A stretch of DNA of 64,000 bases from Pseudomonadota bacterium (GTDB lineage Bacteria; Pseudomonadota; Alphaproteobacteria; Dongiales; Dongiaceae). A program made the position numbers and the translations under genes. Below, piece by piece: positions 17,017 through 26,303 of the stretch. Each line of letters begins with the position of its first letter. Within the stretch, counting starts at the first letter, position 1. The stretch is taken from contig JAJYUT010000003.1 in NCBI GenBank assembly GCA_021792365.1, forward strand, positions 186,001 through 250,000, in the 5' to 3' direction. The notes under the pieces were generated by a model. It was not told the DNA's origin. It saw nothing but the letters and a program-made list of their open reading frames with translations, and made no database searches.

Positions 17017-17757
17017 CTACCGTGACGTGGAGACATGGGTTAGGCGAGACACCAAGCCTGCCGCCTCATACGCTGCGTGGGCGGACTTAGATGCCAACGT
17101 TTCGAGAAACGCCGACGCCCCTTCTCGATCCGCTGCCTCCGTGAACATGGCCGCCGAGAAGTTCGTCGTCGACTGTACTTCGTCGGGAAACGGGCCTACG
17201 ACTTCGACTCCAGGCACGGAGATCAGCTCACTGATCTGTTGAACAGCCAGAGCTGCTTCGCCTGTGACGAGCTTCTCCGCCGTGAAGCCCGCCGGGATTG
17301 TCACCGCGGTGATCCTGTCCGCGATTCCCAGTCGGGAAATCAGCGCACTGAAATAGATGCCGCTGGCACCACCAGTCGAAAAGGCGACCCCTTCGGCCTT
17401 CAAGAGCGCGTCTCGAAAGGACGCGACGGTCGAGATGTCCGGATGTGGCGCGCCGCTCGGCACCGCCACGCCGAGCACGGCGCTCGCGATGTCCACCCGC
17501 CCATGTGGGTCGATAATGCCCTCGCCCTCCAGGGCGTCCATCGATTCATCGATCGCGACGATAACGTCGGCGCGCCGACCGTCTCTGATCTGACGCATCA
17601 ACACAGTCGTCGGCTGCCAGACTATGTCCAGATGAAGGCCGGTGGCCGCCTGGAAACTCGCCACGATCGACCGATCAAACGCCACCTTGACAGCGATCGC
17701 ACTCATGACGGAGAGAACGCCCGCCCCTCCCGATCCAATCGCTGGCGCGTCACGCAT
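17017..17757 (-). CDS. ModA-like substrate-binding-domain protein lacking a signal peptide
   Basis: A 246-residue protein with the fold of molybdate-type periplasmic binding proteins: SAIAVKVAFDRSIVASFQAATG, GRRADVIVAIDESMDAL, and the hinge FSTGGASGIYFSALISRLGI. No hydrophobic signal sequence precedes the domain from either possible start (17757 or 17706), so it may act in the cytoplasm. It overlaps the FMN-oxidase gene by 8 bases and precedes the racemase-like gene. The same fold occurs in 'tungstate/phosphonate-like' binding proteins, so the ligand is open. Confidence 0.65.
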   Translation of the reverse strand: MRDAPAIGSGGAGVLSVMSAIAVKVAFDRSIVASFQAATGLHLDIVWQPTTVLMRQIRDGRRADVIVAIDESMDALEGEGIIDPHGRVDIASAVLGVAVPSGAPHPDISTVASFRDALLKAEGVAFSTGGASGIYFSALISRLGIADRITAVTIPAGFTAEKLVTGEAALAVQQISELISVPGVEVVGPFPDEVQSTTNFSAAMFTEAADREGASAFLETLASKSAHAAYEAAGLVSRLTHVSTSR

Positions 17758-19051
17758 GCGGCGATCCTTTTACGTGCCTTACAATGCCCGACGTGATCTC
17801 CTCCAGTTGCCTCAATCCCAGAAGCGCCATGTTGCGATCGAGTTCGTCCCGAAGCAACGCCATCGCATGGAGGACCCCATCGGCGCCTCCGATTGCCGCG
17901 GCATAGAGAAAAGGCCGCCCGACAAATACAAAATCCGCGCCGAGGGCGAGGGCTTTGACGACATCGGTGCCCCTGCGAATGCCACCGTCCATCATGACGG
18001 CCATGCTCTTCGCCTCGGCCCGAAGCTCCGGCAAGACCCGAATTGGCGATATGGCGTAGTCGAGCTGGCGACCGCCATGATTGGAAGCGATGATTCCGTC
18101 AGCCCCCACGTCGCGGGCCTTTGCGACGTCGTGCCGGGACAGCAAGCCCTTTATGATCAGCTTGCCTTTCCAGACGTCGCGTATGAGTGCGACGTGCTGC
18201 CAGGAGAGACGATCCCGGTGATCCATATTGCGAACCAGGTTCTGGGACAGCATCGGTGGACCCTGCGTTGCGTCCATGTTCTCGAAGTGCGGCACGCCGC
18301 TTCTAAGAAAGGTCCGCGCAACTGTACCAAGGAACCAGCGTGGATGGAGCGCACTGTCAAGCGCGACCTTTGGCGTGATGCGCAAAGGCATGCTGAAGCC
18401 GCTACGCACGTTGTTTTCGCGGTTGCCTGGCACGGGCGTATCGGCGGTAACGACCAACGTCTCGAAGCCCGCCGCAGCAACCCGCCCGAGCATCGCGCGG
18501 ATCCGCAGGTCGTCACCGGGCAGATAGGCCTGGAACCAGGCACCCGGATACTCGCGATGAATGTCCTCCAGCTTTGTGAGGGACGAAGCGCTCAGAATCA
18601 TCGGTACGTTCGCTACCCGCGCCGCTTGCGCCAACACCTTGTCACCATCGTAGGCTACGATCGCCGCCCCGCCCAAAGGTGACACGCCAAACGGCGAAGC
18701 ATAGCGGTTTCCGAGCAACGTGCGGCTCTGATCGCGACAAGACACGTCCACAAGCTGGTTGGGTATAAGAGCGAATTCCCCATAGACCGCTTCCGCCTCG
18801 AGCATGCTCGCGCGCGTTTCGACCGCTCCGTTGACATAGCCGTACAGCATTTTCGGCAATAGACGCCGCGCCGCGTCTTCGAAATCGCGCAATGACAAGT
18901 AGGACCCGAAGCGGCGTGATGTTCCGGCGCCGGCGCGCCTGTGAACGGCGATGACCTGCTCCGGCACTGAGCTCAACACACTCGATGCCGGGTCACGCAG
19001 TGAAGGAGAGATTCCGTCACTGCCATTCTCTTGACCGACAGAACTAGTCAT
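17750..19051 (-). CDS. FMN-dependent alpha-hydroxy-acid oxidase/dehydrogenase (LldD/glycolate-oxidase-like)
   Basis: A 433-residue flavoenzyme. Family landmarks are FGVSPLGGAAIV, the FMN contact SASSLTKLEDI, WFQAYLPGD, VTADTPVPGNRENNVRSGF, LIIKGLLSRHDVAKARD, the catalytic His in GIIASNHGGRQLD, and MMDGGIRRGTDVVKALALGA. It oxidises L-2-hydroxy acids such as lactate, mandelate or glycolate. The ATG at 19051 overlaps the stop of the upstream ATPase gene by 8 bases. Being inside the transporter operon, it probably acts on the imported compound. Confidence 0.88.
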   Translation of the reverse strand: MTSSVGQENGSDGISPSLRDPASSVLSSVPEQVIAVHRRAGAGTSRRFGSYLSLRDFEDAARRLLPKMLYGYVNGAVETRASMLEAEAVYGEFALIPNQLVDVSCRDQSRTLLGNRYASPFGVSPLGGAAIVAYDGDKVLAQAARVANVPMILSASSLTKLEDIHREYPGAWFQAYLPGDDLRIRAMLGRVAAAGFETLVVTADTPVPGNRENNVRSGFSMPLRITPKVALDSALHPRWFLGTVARTFLRSGVPHFENMDATQGPPMLSQNLVRNMDHRDRLSWQHVALIRDVWKGKLIIKGLLSRHDVAKARDVGADGIIASNHGGRQLDYAISPIRVLPELRAEAKSMAVMMDGGIRRGTDVVKALALGADFVFVGRPFLYAAAIGGADGVLHAMALLRDELDRNMALLGLRQLEEITSGIVRHVKGSPHA

Positions 19052-20126
19052 CGAGAACGACCGTATGTTGTGGCAACCAGCTGATCTTGACAGCCTCGCC
19101 GGCCTCAAATCGTCGCGTCTCACGGTTCTGCTGGAACACCGAGAATGTCGACGGCGGTGTCGACACCTGATAGGTCACCGATGCGCCCATGTAGACCGGC
19201 TGAATAACATTTGCCGGCAGGATGTTCCACTGTGATCCGCTGGTTCCGGCGGGCTGCTGTTCCCTGTGAATCAGGACTTTCTCCGGGCGCACCGTCAGCG
19301 TGACCGACGATCCGGAGTGCGGCAGTGCGCGGTTGGTAAAGATGCGCGTGCCGTCCGGCAGCTCCACCGCGCCGATCCCTCCCTGCACGCCGAGGGAAAC
19401 GCCCTTCAAGAAATTCGTCGACCCGAAAAATTCCGCCGAGAACGCATCTCGAGGATTTTCGTAGACGTCATCCGGTCTGCCCACCTGCACCACTTTGCCC
19501 TGGCGGAATATGGCAATGCGGTCGGACAGCGTCAGCGCCTCCTCTTGATCATGGGTGACGAGGATGGTCGTGATTCCAACCTCCCGCTGGATCTGCCGCA
19601 ATTCGATTTGCATGTGCTGCCGCAGGTTCCGGTCGAGGGCACCGAGCGGCTCGTCCAGCAGCAACACACGCGGGCGGGAGACCAAGGCGCGCGCCAGAGC
19701 GACCCGTTGCTGCTGCCCGCCCGACAGCTCTCGCGGGCGGCGAGAGCCGTAGCCGCCGAGCTGCACGAGATCGAGGATCCTTTCCACGCGCGACTTGATC
19801 TCAGCGGATTTTGTCTTTCTGACCGAAAGCGGATAGGCGATGTTCTCGAACACCGTCATATGCGGAAAAAGCGCGTAGTTCTGAAACACCATGCCGACGT
19901 CGCGCTTGTAAGTCGGAATTCGGCTGACGTCGGCACCGTCCACCAGGATCTGCCCCATGGTCGGTGTCACGAAGCCGGCAATCGAACGCAGCAAGGTGGT
20001 TTTGCCGCTGCCGCTGGGACCGAGTAAGCCGAAAAACTCCCTGTCGGCGAAGGTCAGCGAAACCTGGTCCAGGGCGTAGACCTCACCGTATGTCTTGGTG
20101 ACCTGCTGGATATCGACAGTGCTCAT
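19044..20126 (-). CDS. ABC transporter ATP-binding protein, PotA-like (second system)
   Basis: A 360-residue ATPase: Walker A GPSGSGKTT, Q-loop VFQNYALFPHMTV, signature LSGGQQQRVALARA, Walker B VLLLDEPLGALD, H-loop VTHDQEEA, and a C-terminal TOBE-type domain from about residue 240. The ATG at 20126 overlaps the permease stop as ATGA; the longer open frame upstream lies inside the permease gene. It differs clearly from the ATPase at 5679-6788, so this is a separate transporter. Confidence 0.9.
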   Translation of the reverse strand: MSTVDIQQVTKTYGEVYALDQVSLTFADREFFGLLGPSGSGKTTLLRSIAGFVTPTMGQILVDGADVSRIPTYKRDVGMVFQNYALFPHMTVFENIAYPLSVRKTKSAEIKSRVERILDLVQLGGYGSRRPRELSGGQQQRVALARALVSRPRVLLLDEPLGALDRNLRQHMQIELRQIQREVGITTILVTHDQEEALTLSDRIAIFRQGKVVQVGRPDDVYENPRDAFSAEFFGSTNFLKGVSLGVQGGIGAVELPDGTRIFTNRALPHSGSSVTLTVRPEKVLIHREQQPAGTSGSQWNILPANVIQPVYMGASVTYQVSTPPSTFSVFQQNRETRRFEAGEAVKISWLPQHTVVLDD

Positions 20127-21004
20127 TTCGAGCCTCCGAACCGATAGAATCTCGACACAAAACCAAGCAGAAGCATCGATACGACCATGATGATGGTGGA
20201 GATTGCATTGATCTCCGGTGTGAAGCCTTTTCGGATCGAGGCGTATATCTCGACGGGCAGCGTCGTAACGCCGGGCGGCGCAAGGAAATAGGACGTGACG
20301 AACTGGTCGAACGAGATGGCGAAGGCGAACAGGGCCGCCGCCGCGACGCCGGGGGCAATCATCGGCAGGGTCACTCGGACGAATGTCTGCCACGGGTTTG
20401 CCCCGAGTGTCGCCGATGCCTCCTCGAGATCGGCGGCGAAGCTTTGAAAGCGCGCGCCGACCACGACGATGACATAGGGCAGAGACAGCGCCACGTGTGC
20501 CAGCAACATCGCATGAAGGCCGCGGCCGATACCCGAATGATAGAAGAAGATCAGCATTGACGTCGCGAGGATGAGCCACGGAACCGCCATTGGGGGAAGA
20601 AGGAGAATCTGCAGGATGGCATGTCCACGCACGCGATACCGGGACATCGCCAATGCCGCCATCGTCCCGACGATCGTTGCGACTATCGTGCTGGCGACCG
20701 CCAGGATGACGCTGTTGCGTCCCGCCCTCCACAGGACCTCGTTGCCGGCGAGTTGCTGATACCAGATCAGGCTGAAGCGGAACGGCAGTTCATAGTCGCT
20801 CGACTCGTTAAATCCCATCGCGATCATGATCAAAATCGGGACATAGATGAAGGCGAGCAGGCAGCAGAGGTAGCCGTAGCCGATCAGCTTCCGGCATTTG
20901 GCCATGGTCTCCTGCCGGGAATGCAGGCGGGCCAGCATCCTGTCGCGGATTCTTGCACGTCGATTTGAGCTTCCCTCGATCGACGGGGCAGCGAAGTCCG
21001 GCAT
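20123..21004 (-). CDS. ABC transporter permease, PotC-like (second system)
   Basis: A 293-residue membrane protein with about six hydrophobic segments and an EAA loop (LEEASATLGANPWQTFVRV). The AFAISFDQFVTSYFLAPPG segment is typical of PotC-type subunits. The first 35 residues are a hydrophilic extension; M22 or M34 are alternative starts. It is directly downstream of its PotB-like partner, which ends at 21005, one base before this gene. Confidence 0.87.
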   Translation of the reverse strand: MPDFAAPSIEGSSNRRARIRDRMLARLHSRQETMAKCRKLIGYGYLCCLLAFIYVPILIMIAMGFNESSDYELPFRFSLIWYQQLAGNEVLWRAGRNSVILAVASTIVATIVGTMAALAMSRYRVRGHAILQILLLPPMAVPWLILATSMLIFFYHSGIGRGLHAMLLAHVALSLPYVIVVVGARFQSFAADLEEASATLGANPWQTFVRVTLPMIAPGVAAAALFAFAISFDQFVTSYFLAPPGVTTLPVEIYASIRKGFTPEINAISTIIMVVSMLLLGFVSRFYRFGGSK

Positions 21005-21862
21005 CTATGCCACCTTCACCCTGTTCTTGAGGAATGGATATGCGAGCGCCAGAATGATCGCCACGATCCCGAGCAAGGTGAAGGAAAGCGCGGCACCGAG
21101 CGGCCAGTTGAACACTTCGGTGAACTGATCCTCGATTACCGTGCCAAGCATGATGCCATCACGCCCGCCCAAAATGCGCGGCTCCATGAAGGAGCCGACC
21201 ACGGGGATGAAGATGAGCACGACACCCACCAGAAGTCCTGGCAGGCTGAGTGGCAGAATAATGCGACGAAAGACCGTCAGGTTCGAGCCGCCCAGGGACT
21301 GTCCCGCCTCGATGAGCGAGTCGTCAATCGCCTGAAGCGATATGTAGCACGTCAGGATCATATAGGGCACGAACGAGTGCACGAGCCCGATCACGACCGC
21401 AGGATAGCTATAGAGGACCCCGATGGACGGAGCACCCGGGATGAGCAAATGCAGGACCTGATCGATGACGCCGTCCGTCCGGAGAACCATCGTCCAGGCA
21501 AAGATCCGAATGAGCGCGTTGCTCCAGAACGGCAGGATGACCAGGAGCAGGATGGCCTCGCGCCATCGTCCTTTCACGGTGCGCGCCAGGACGAGCGCCG
21601 CGGGGTAGCCGATCAGCACGCAAAAGAACGTCACCTGGGCACCCAGCATGATGGACCGCCAGGTGAGGAACCGATAGAAATCGCGCTGGAAGAACGAGGC
21701 GTACTGCTCGAGGCTGAACGTCACCTCCGCGGTGCCCATCGGCATCCGGGACATGAAACTGAAGTAGAACATCACAGCCAGCGGCAGAAACACAGTGATT
21801 CCGAGCCAGACGAATGCCGGCGCGGTCAGTCCATAGCCGATCCATGTGCGACTGACTTTCAT
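21005..21862 (-). CDS. ABC transporter permease, PotB-like (second system)
   Basis: A 285-residue permease that opens with a membrane segment (GYGLTAPAFVWLGITVFLPL) and has the EAA loop LIEAGQSLGGSNLTVFRRII and a PotB-like C-terminus (FIPVVGSFMEPRILGG). The 36-base gap to the preceding ADP-ribosylglycohydrolase gene indicates co-transcription. Confidence 0.88.
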   Translation of the reverse strand: MKVSRTWIGYGLTAPAFVWLGITVFLPLAVMFYFSFMSRMPMGTAEVTFSLEQYASFFQRDFYRFLTWRSIMLGAQVTFFCVLIGYPAALVLARTVKGRWREAILLLVILPFWSNALIRIFAWTMVLRTDGVIDQVLHLLIPGAPSIGVLYSYPAVVIGLVHSFVPYMILTCYISLQAIDDSLIEAGQSLGGSNLTVFRRIILPLSLPGLLVGVVLIFIPVVGSFMEPRILGGRDGIMLGTVIEDQFTEVFNWPLGAALSFTLLGIVAIILALAYPFLKNRVKVA

Positions 21863-21898
21863 CGGATGGATCCTCAGATACCTGGCGGCATTGCTTCG

Positions 21899-22906
21899 TC
21901 AGATGCGGTTGGCCCATGCCGCCTTTTCGGTGGCGGCCTTGGATGCAGCGAGCGCACTCAGATCAATTGCCCGCTTGAGCTGCGAGTCGCGGACACCCGG
22001 CGATATCTGATTGATGCGGGCCATGCTTGACGGCGTCAGTCCCTGCAGCGCACCGCAGATGCCCCCGGCCATGCACCCGATCGTGTCACAATCCCGTCCA
22101 AAATTGGCGCCGAGGACCGTCGCCTGCCACGCATCTCCTTCGGCGAGCAACACGATCGCAAGTGTGGCCGGAACGGTTTCCCTGCTGTCGCAAATAACCT
22201 CCTGGCGGAAGCTCTTGTGATACTCCGTCCGGAAAGCGCGAAAGTCCCTGGAGCTGCGGGCAAGCTCGAGCGCCGAGACGATTAACCTGCGCATCTCTTC
22301 AGCGCTCCAGCTCCGCACACTCTGCAATGCCGCCTGTAGCACGGATTCCACAGTCGCATCCGGCGCGAAGGCGGCAGCGACTGCCGCCGCTATGGCTGAC
22401 GCGCCGTCCTGGCAGAACGCGTTCTCCGTGACATGCACGAGGCTGGCAATCTCCGCGGCCTGGGCGGCTGCTGCCACCGGATGTCCCGCATTGACGATGC
22501 TGACGGGCGCGATCGCCATCGCCGAGGTCGAGCTGGGCATCGTGCCGACGGCAAGCAGCTGCGGCGGATAGTTGCGCGAGATCTTGTCGACTGCGTGCAG
22601 GATGGAAGGGAAAAACCGGTCCGCCTTCTCGCCCAGGATGATTGCGCGGTGCTCCTTCCACTCGGCGGCCCAATCATCGGCCGTGGCATAGCCGCTTGTC
22701 TTCAGCATCGCCTCGGCAAGCAAATCGCGCATGAAGACATCATCCGTGCCCTCACCCTCGAAGCTCTCGACCCACCCGAACCGGCGCTCTATCTCTTCCG
22801 GCTCGAGCAGCTCCGTCGGCGATCCCATCGCATCGCCGATGACACCGAAGGCGAGGCAAGCGAACGCATGCTGCTCGAGCTTGGATAGCGTGTCGACGGA
22901 TCGCAA
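21899..22906 (-). CDS. ADP-ribosylglycohydrolase-family protein
   Basis: A 335-residue protein of the ARH/DraG fold. The metal-binding motifs are present in order: AFGVIGDAMGSPTELL, GEGTDDVFMRD (the usual T-D-D), and FGRDCDTIGCMAGGICGAL. Characterised members remove ADP-ribose from proteins or hydrolyse N- or O-glycosidic bonds of ADP-ribose. Its place between the binding protein and the permeases of a transporter operon, together with a nucleoside hydrolase in the facing operon, suggests it cleaves an imported N-glycoside rather than acting on a modified protein. That is inference from context. Confidence 0.85.
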   Translation of the reverse strand: MRSVDTLSKLEQHAFACLAFGVIGDAMGSPTELLEPEEIERRFGWVESFEGEGTDDVFMRDLLAEAMLKTSGYATADDWAAEWKEHRAIILGEKADRFFPSILHAVDKISRNYPPQLLAVGTMPSSTSAMAIAPVSIVNAGHPVAAAAQAAEIASLVHVTENAFCQDGASAIAAAVAAAFAPDATVESVLQAALQSVRSWSAEEMRRLIVSALELARSSRDFRAFRTEYHKSFRQEVICDSRETVPATLAIVLLAEGDAWQATVLGANFGRDCDTIGCMAGGICGALQGLTPSSMARINQISPGVRDSQLKRAIDLSALAASKAATEKAAWANRI

Positions 22907-22977
22907 GGCATTCCTCCCAAATCAAAACCCGGGCAACGCATCGCTGAGCAACGCGCAGCCCGGGTTCGAGCTTGCTC

Positions 22978-24063
22978 CTATTCGGCGAAATAGGCCTTCG
23001 TTTCCTGCCACAGGTTCAGATACGACTGCCGCTGCTCGTCGCTGAGAGCCCCCTTGAAGTTGATTCGGGCCATGTTCTCCGGCGTCGTGAGGACGGTGCG
23101 GGTCTCCGATGCCTCGGGGAGCTCTGCAACGGCCGCGCCGTTCGCCGGCACGGGCGCACCGCCCGCTTGAGCCCAGTGGCGATAGAACTGGATGCTGGTC
23201 ATATAGTCGATGAAGGCGTTGGCGAGAGGCTTCTTGGATGTCCCTGCCGGAACGACCAGCGAGTCGCGAAAAGCGATCGCTCCTTCCTTCGCCACCAAGT
23301 AGCTGACGGGCACTTTCTGGCCGATGGCCTTGTCCGCACTGCTTGTCCAGAAGATGGACAGGTCGCATTCTTTCGCCGCCACAAGCTTGCGCCACTCGTC
23401 TTCAGACTTCCAGAAAGCCTTGATTTGCGGCTTCAAGGCCCGAAGCTTCTCTGCCACAGCGTTGAGGTCCTGCGGCTGGTCGGGATTTTGCCCAATGGCG
23501 AGGGCGGCAAAGCGCACCGAATCCTCGGGATCGTCGCGCCAACAGACTCGGCCGGCATATTTCGGATCCCACAGGATCTCCAGAGAAGTCGGAGCCTCCT
23601 TGAACACATTCGTGTCGTAGACCACGGACGTCACGCCCCAGATCCAAGGCACGCCGTACACTTGGCCGTCGATGACAAGCTGCGGCGATTCCCTCAGCTC
23701 GGCAAACAGCTGCGAATAGTTCTTCAGGGCTTCCGTATCGACCGGCTCAAGAAGCCCTTCCCTCACCGCCTGACCGACGAAGGCGACGTTGAGAACGACC
23801 ACGTCGTAGTAGCCCGGATTCGTGTGGAGCTTGGTGAAGACTTCCGGATACGAGGTGATGTAGTCATGGACGACCTTGGCGCCGGTCTGCTCCTCAAATT
23901 CGGCCAGAGCGCTCGGATCGTCGGTTCCCCAGCCCTTCCAGTTCAAGACATGAAGTTCCTCAGCCTCAGCCAAGCTGGGCAGTGCCGCTGCCGTGATCAG
24001 CGCGGAAAGTCCGACAGCAAGCCTTGCCAGACGCGCGCGAAATTTACCGGACCCCCTTGTCAT
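22978..24063 (-). CDS. ABC transporter extracellular substrate-binding protein, PotD-like (second system)
   Basis: A 361-residue periplasmic binding protein with an N-terminal signal peptide (positively charged start, hydrophobic run, cleavage near SLAEAEE, about residue 35). The mature N-terminus ELHVLNWKGWGTDDPSALAEFE and the pattern ILWDPKYAGRVCWRDDPEDS match the polyamine-type binding-protein family. It is the first gene of the leftward operon and starts 42 bases after the LacI-type operator palindrome. Confidence 0.88.
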   Translation of the reverse strand: MTRGSGKFRARLARLAVGLSALITAAALPSLAEAEELHVLNWKGWGTDDPSALAEFEEQTGAKVVHDYITSYPEVFTKLHTNPGYYDVVVLNVAFVGQAVREGLLEPVDTEALKNYSQLFAELRESPQLVIDGQVYGVPWIWGVTSVVYDTNVFKEAPTSLEILWDPKYAGRVCWRDDPEDSVRFAALAIGQNPDQPQDLNAVAEKLRALKPQIKAFWKSEDEWRKLVAAKECDLSIFWTSSADKAIGQKVPVSYLVAKEGAIAFRDSLVVPAGTSKKPLANAFIDYMTSIQFYRHWAQAGGAPVPANGAAVAELPEASETRTVLTTPENMARINFKGALSDEQRQSYLNLWQETKAYFAE

Positions 24064-24104
24064 TGCGCTCCCTCCCTGAATGGTGTGTGGCGGTCGTTAA
24101 ATAA

Positions 24105-24144
24105 GTAAGCGCTTACATATTTCACCCAGAAACAACCATGTCAA
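24105..24144 (-). promoter_or_regulatory. LacI-type operator and promoter of the leftward transporter operon
   Basis: The perfect 12-base palindrome gtaagcgcttac (24105-24116) is a typical LacI/GalR-family operator with a central CG. On the minus strand a TTGACA (24144-24139) is followed after 17 bases by AATATG, so the operator overlaps or directly follows the -10 region, a repressing position. The LacI gene at 25212 is the obvious candidate regulator. Confidence 0.6.
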
Positions 24145-24257
24145 GAGCGGGACAGATTGATTTCAGACGGCCTTCTATTCTAAGTAGCTTAGGAAATAAT
24201 GGGCAATTGCGTCCTATTGGCATGTTCGAAGCCTGCCGCTTGGGCCGGAATACCACT

Positions 24258-24307
24258 GTAAGCGTTTTCTTATTCAGCTTGACAGGGACCCTGGGGTGGA
24301 TGATTTT
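24258..24307 (+). promoter_or_regulatory. Second LacI-type operator and promoter of the rightward sugar operon
   Basis: gtaagcgttttc (24258-24269) keeps 9 of 12 positions of the palindrome at 24105. It sits just before a forward TTGACA (24279-24284) with gatttt 17 bases further on. The rightward gene begins at 24393. The two operators are 153 bases apart, which would allow looping. Assignment of the promoter is by eye. Confidence 0.45.
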
Positions 24308-24392
24308 TCCGACCTGTGGAGCGCCTGGGCGACAAGCCGGCGGGTTGTCGGAACGTGGAATGCTCAGGCACGACTAAGACGACGGGTCGTGA

Positions 24393-25202
24393 ATGAAACT
24401 GCTTATCACAGGTGCGAGCGGGGGCATCGGGCGAGTCCTTCGCGAAGGTCTGGCCGGCCAATATGATCTCGTGCGCCTCGCTGACGTCGTACCCCTTCCG
24501 GTCCCCCCTGCCGCGAACGAAGAATGGATCCACTTCGACATCGGCAATCTCGCCGCGGCGACAGCGGCCTGCGCGGGCATCGACTGCGTCGTCCATCTAG
24601 CGGGCATTCCGGTGGAGCCGAGGGAGAACGCCTGGGAGCAGTTGCTCCACGCCAATATTGTCGGATGTTACAATATGCTTGAGGCAAGCAGGCTGGCAGG
24701 TGTGCGCCGGTTCATCTTCGCCTCGTCCAACCACGTGGTTGGATTCTACAGGCGCGATCGCATCGTAGGTCTCGATGCGCTGCCGCGGCCAGACAGTCTT
24801 TATGGTGCAAGCAAAGTATTCGGCGAGGCGCTCGGCCGGCTTTACGCCGACAAGCACGAGATCAGCGTGGCCTGCTTGAGGATCGGTTCATTCCGCCCGG
24901 AGCCGGAGGACACGCGCCAGCTTGCGACCTGGATCAGCCCCGAAGACATGGTGCAGCTCGTCAAGCGCTGCGTCGACGCGCCGACGTTCCACTTCGTCGT
25001 CGCCTATGGCATTTCCAATAATGAGGGTGGCTTCTGGACCAATCGAGGCATCGAATGGCTCGAGTACAATCCAGTGTCGCGCGGACAGGACGCGGCGGTT
25101 CGGCTCGCCAACGCGCCAGCGGAAGATGCCATAGCGCGGCTGTTTCATGGCGGCAGCTTCTGCTCCATGAACTTCGAAGGCAGCCCGGCACGGATAGATT
25201 GA
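24393..25202 (+). CDS. NAD-dependent epimerase/dehydratase, uronate-dehydrogenase-like
   Basis: A 269-residue short-chain (extended) dehydrogenase. The Rossmann motif is LLITGASGGIGRVL, the active site SSN(H)...Y-x3-K appears as IFASSNHVVGFY and LYGASKVFGEALGRLYADKH, and CLRIGSF follows. The SSNHVVGFY signature is typical of bacterial uronate dehydrogenase (Udh), which oxidises glucuronate or galacturonate to aldaro-lactones. The lactonase encoded two genes downstream fits this chemistry. A related role on another pyranose or cyclitol is possible. Confidence 0.78.
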   Translation: MKLLITGASGGIGRVLREGLAGQYDLVRLADVVPLPVPPAANEEWIHFDIGNLAAATAACAGIDCVVHLAGIPVEPRENAWEQLLHANIVGCYNMLEASRLAGVRRFIFASSNHVVGFYRRDRIVGLDALPRPDSLYGASKVFGEALGRLYADKHEISVACLRIGSFRPEPEDTRQLATWISPEDMVQLVKRCVDAPTFHFVVAYGISNNEGGFWTNRGIEWLEYNPVSRGQDAAVRLANAPAEDAIARLFHGGSFCSMNFEGSPARID

Positions 25203-25211
25203 CAGAGCAAC

Positions 25212-26300
25212 GTGGTTGACACACCGCAAACACCAGCCCGGCGACGTGCCAAACGGAGCGCCAAGCCACGCGTGCGCGTCGAGGACGTGGCTGCCGCGGC
25301 AGGCGTCTCGAGCGCAACGGTATCGCGGGCCCTCAACAGGACTGGGCCGGTCGGCAGCGCGATCCGCCAGCGCGTCGAACAGGTCGTCGCCGAGCTCGGC
25401 TACGTGCCGAACGGCGCCGCCAGGGCGCTTGCCTCCCATCGCACACGCGCGATCGGCGTCGTCATTCCGACGCTGGAGAACGCCAATTTTTCGATCATGG
25501 CCGAGAGCGCTCAACGGCACCTGAATTCGGCAGGCTATCACATGCTGGTCGCAAGCTCGAGCTACGAGCCTGCGCACGAATGGGAACAGATCCAGTCGCT
25601 CGTCGCGCACGGGGTGGATGGGCTCATACTTGTAGGCGCCCGCCGCGCACCCGAGGTCGTCGAGTATCTCAGAACCAAGCGCGTGCAATTCGTCGTGACC
25701 TGGACCCTGGCCGACGTCGATACGCCTTGCGTTGGCTTCGACAATGCCGCAGCGGCACGCCGACTTGCGTCGCACCTCCTCGACCTTGGACATACCCAGA
25801 TCGGCGTCATCGCCGGATTGACCAAGAACAATGATCGCGCCGCGGCCCGCATTGAAGGCATTCGTGCGGCGTTGAGCGAGCGGAACCTGACCTTTCCGCG
25901 CGAGTTGCTGATAGAGCGCCCCTACAAGATAGCCGAAGGCCAGTTCGCCCTGAGGATGCTCCTGTCCGCCAAGCCGCGCCCGACGGCGGTCATATGCGGT
26001 AATGACCAATTGGCCTTTGGCGCCCTGATAGAATGCGGGCGGCAGAAGATAAGCGTGCCGCGCGAGCTCTCGATCGTCGGCTTTGACGACCTCGAATTCG
26101 CCAGCCAGATCGTTCCTTCCCTGACGACGATCCGCGTTCCGGCGGAAGAGATTGGCGCAAGGGCGGCGGAGATGCTCCTGTCGCGGCTGTCGGGTACTAA
26201 TTCTCCGCAGACGGTCGAGATCGGGGTCAGCCTGGTGGTGCGTGACAGCAGTGCGGCGCTTCGGCGCGATCTCGCCTCCGAAAGCCAAGCGAGGATTTGA
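25212..26300 (+). CDS. LacI/GalR-family transcriptional regulator
   Basis: A 362-residue repressor. The N-terminal HTH (about residues 20-70) reads RVEDVAAAAGVSSATVSRAL with the hinge helix GYVPNGAARALASHRT. The periplasmic-binding-like domain follows (IGVVIPTLENANFSIMAE, GVDGLILVGA, ICGNDQLAFGAL, LSIVGFDDLEFA). It uses a GTG start 9 bases after the upstream gene. Two LacI-type operators lie in the divergent region 24.1-24.3 kb, so it probably represses both operons until a sugar-type ligand binds. Confidence 0.9.
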   Translation: MVDTPQTPARRRAKRSAKPRVRVEDVAAAAGVSSATVSRALNRTGPVGSAIRQRVEQVVAELGYVPNGAARALASHRTRAIGVVIPTLENANFSIMAESAQRHLNSAGYHMLVASSSYEPAHEWEQIQSLVAHGVDGLILVGARRAPEVVEYLRTKRVQFVVTWTLADVDTPCVGFDNAAAARRLASHLLDLGHTQIGVIAGLTKNNDRAAARIEGIRAALSERNLTFPRELLIERPYKIAEGQFALRMLLSAKPRPTAVICGNDQLAFGALIECGRQKISVPRELSIVGFDDLEFASQIVPSLTTIRVPAEEIGARAAEMLLSRLSGTNSPQTVEIGVSLVVRDSSAALRRDLASESQARI

Positions 26301-26303
26301 TCA

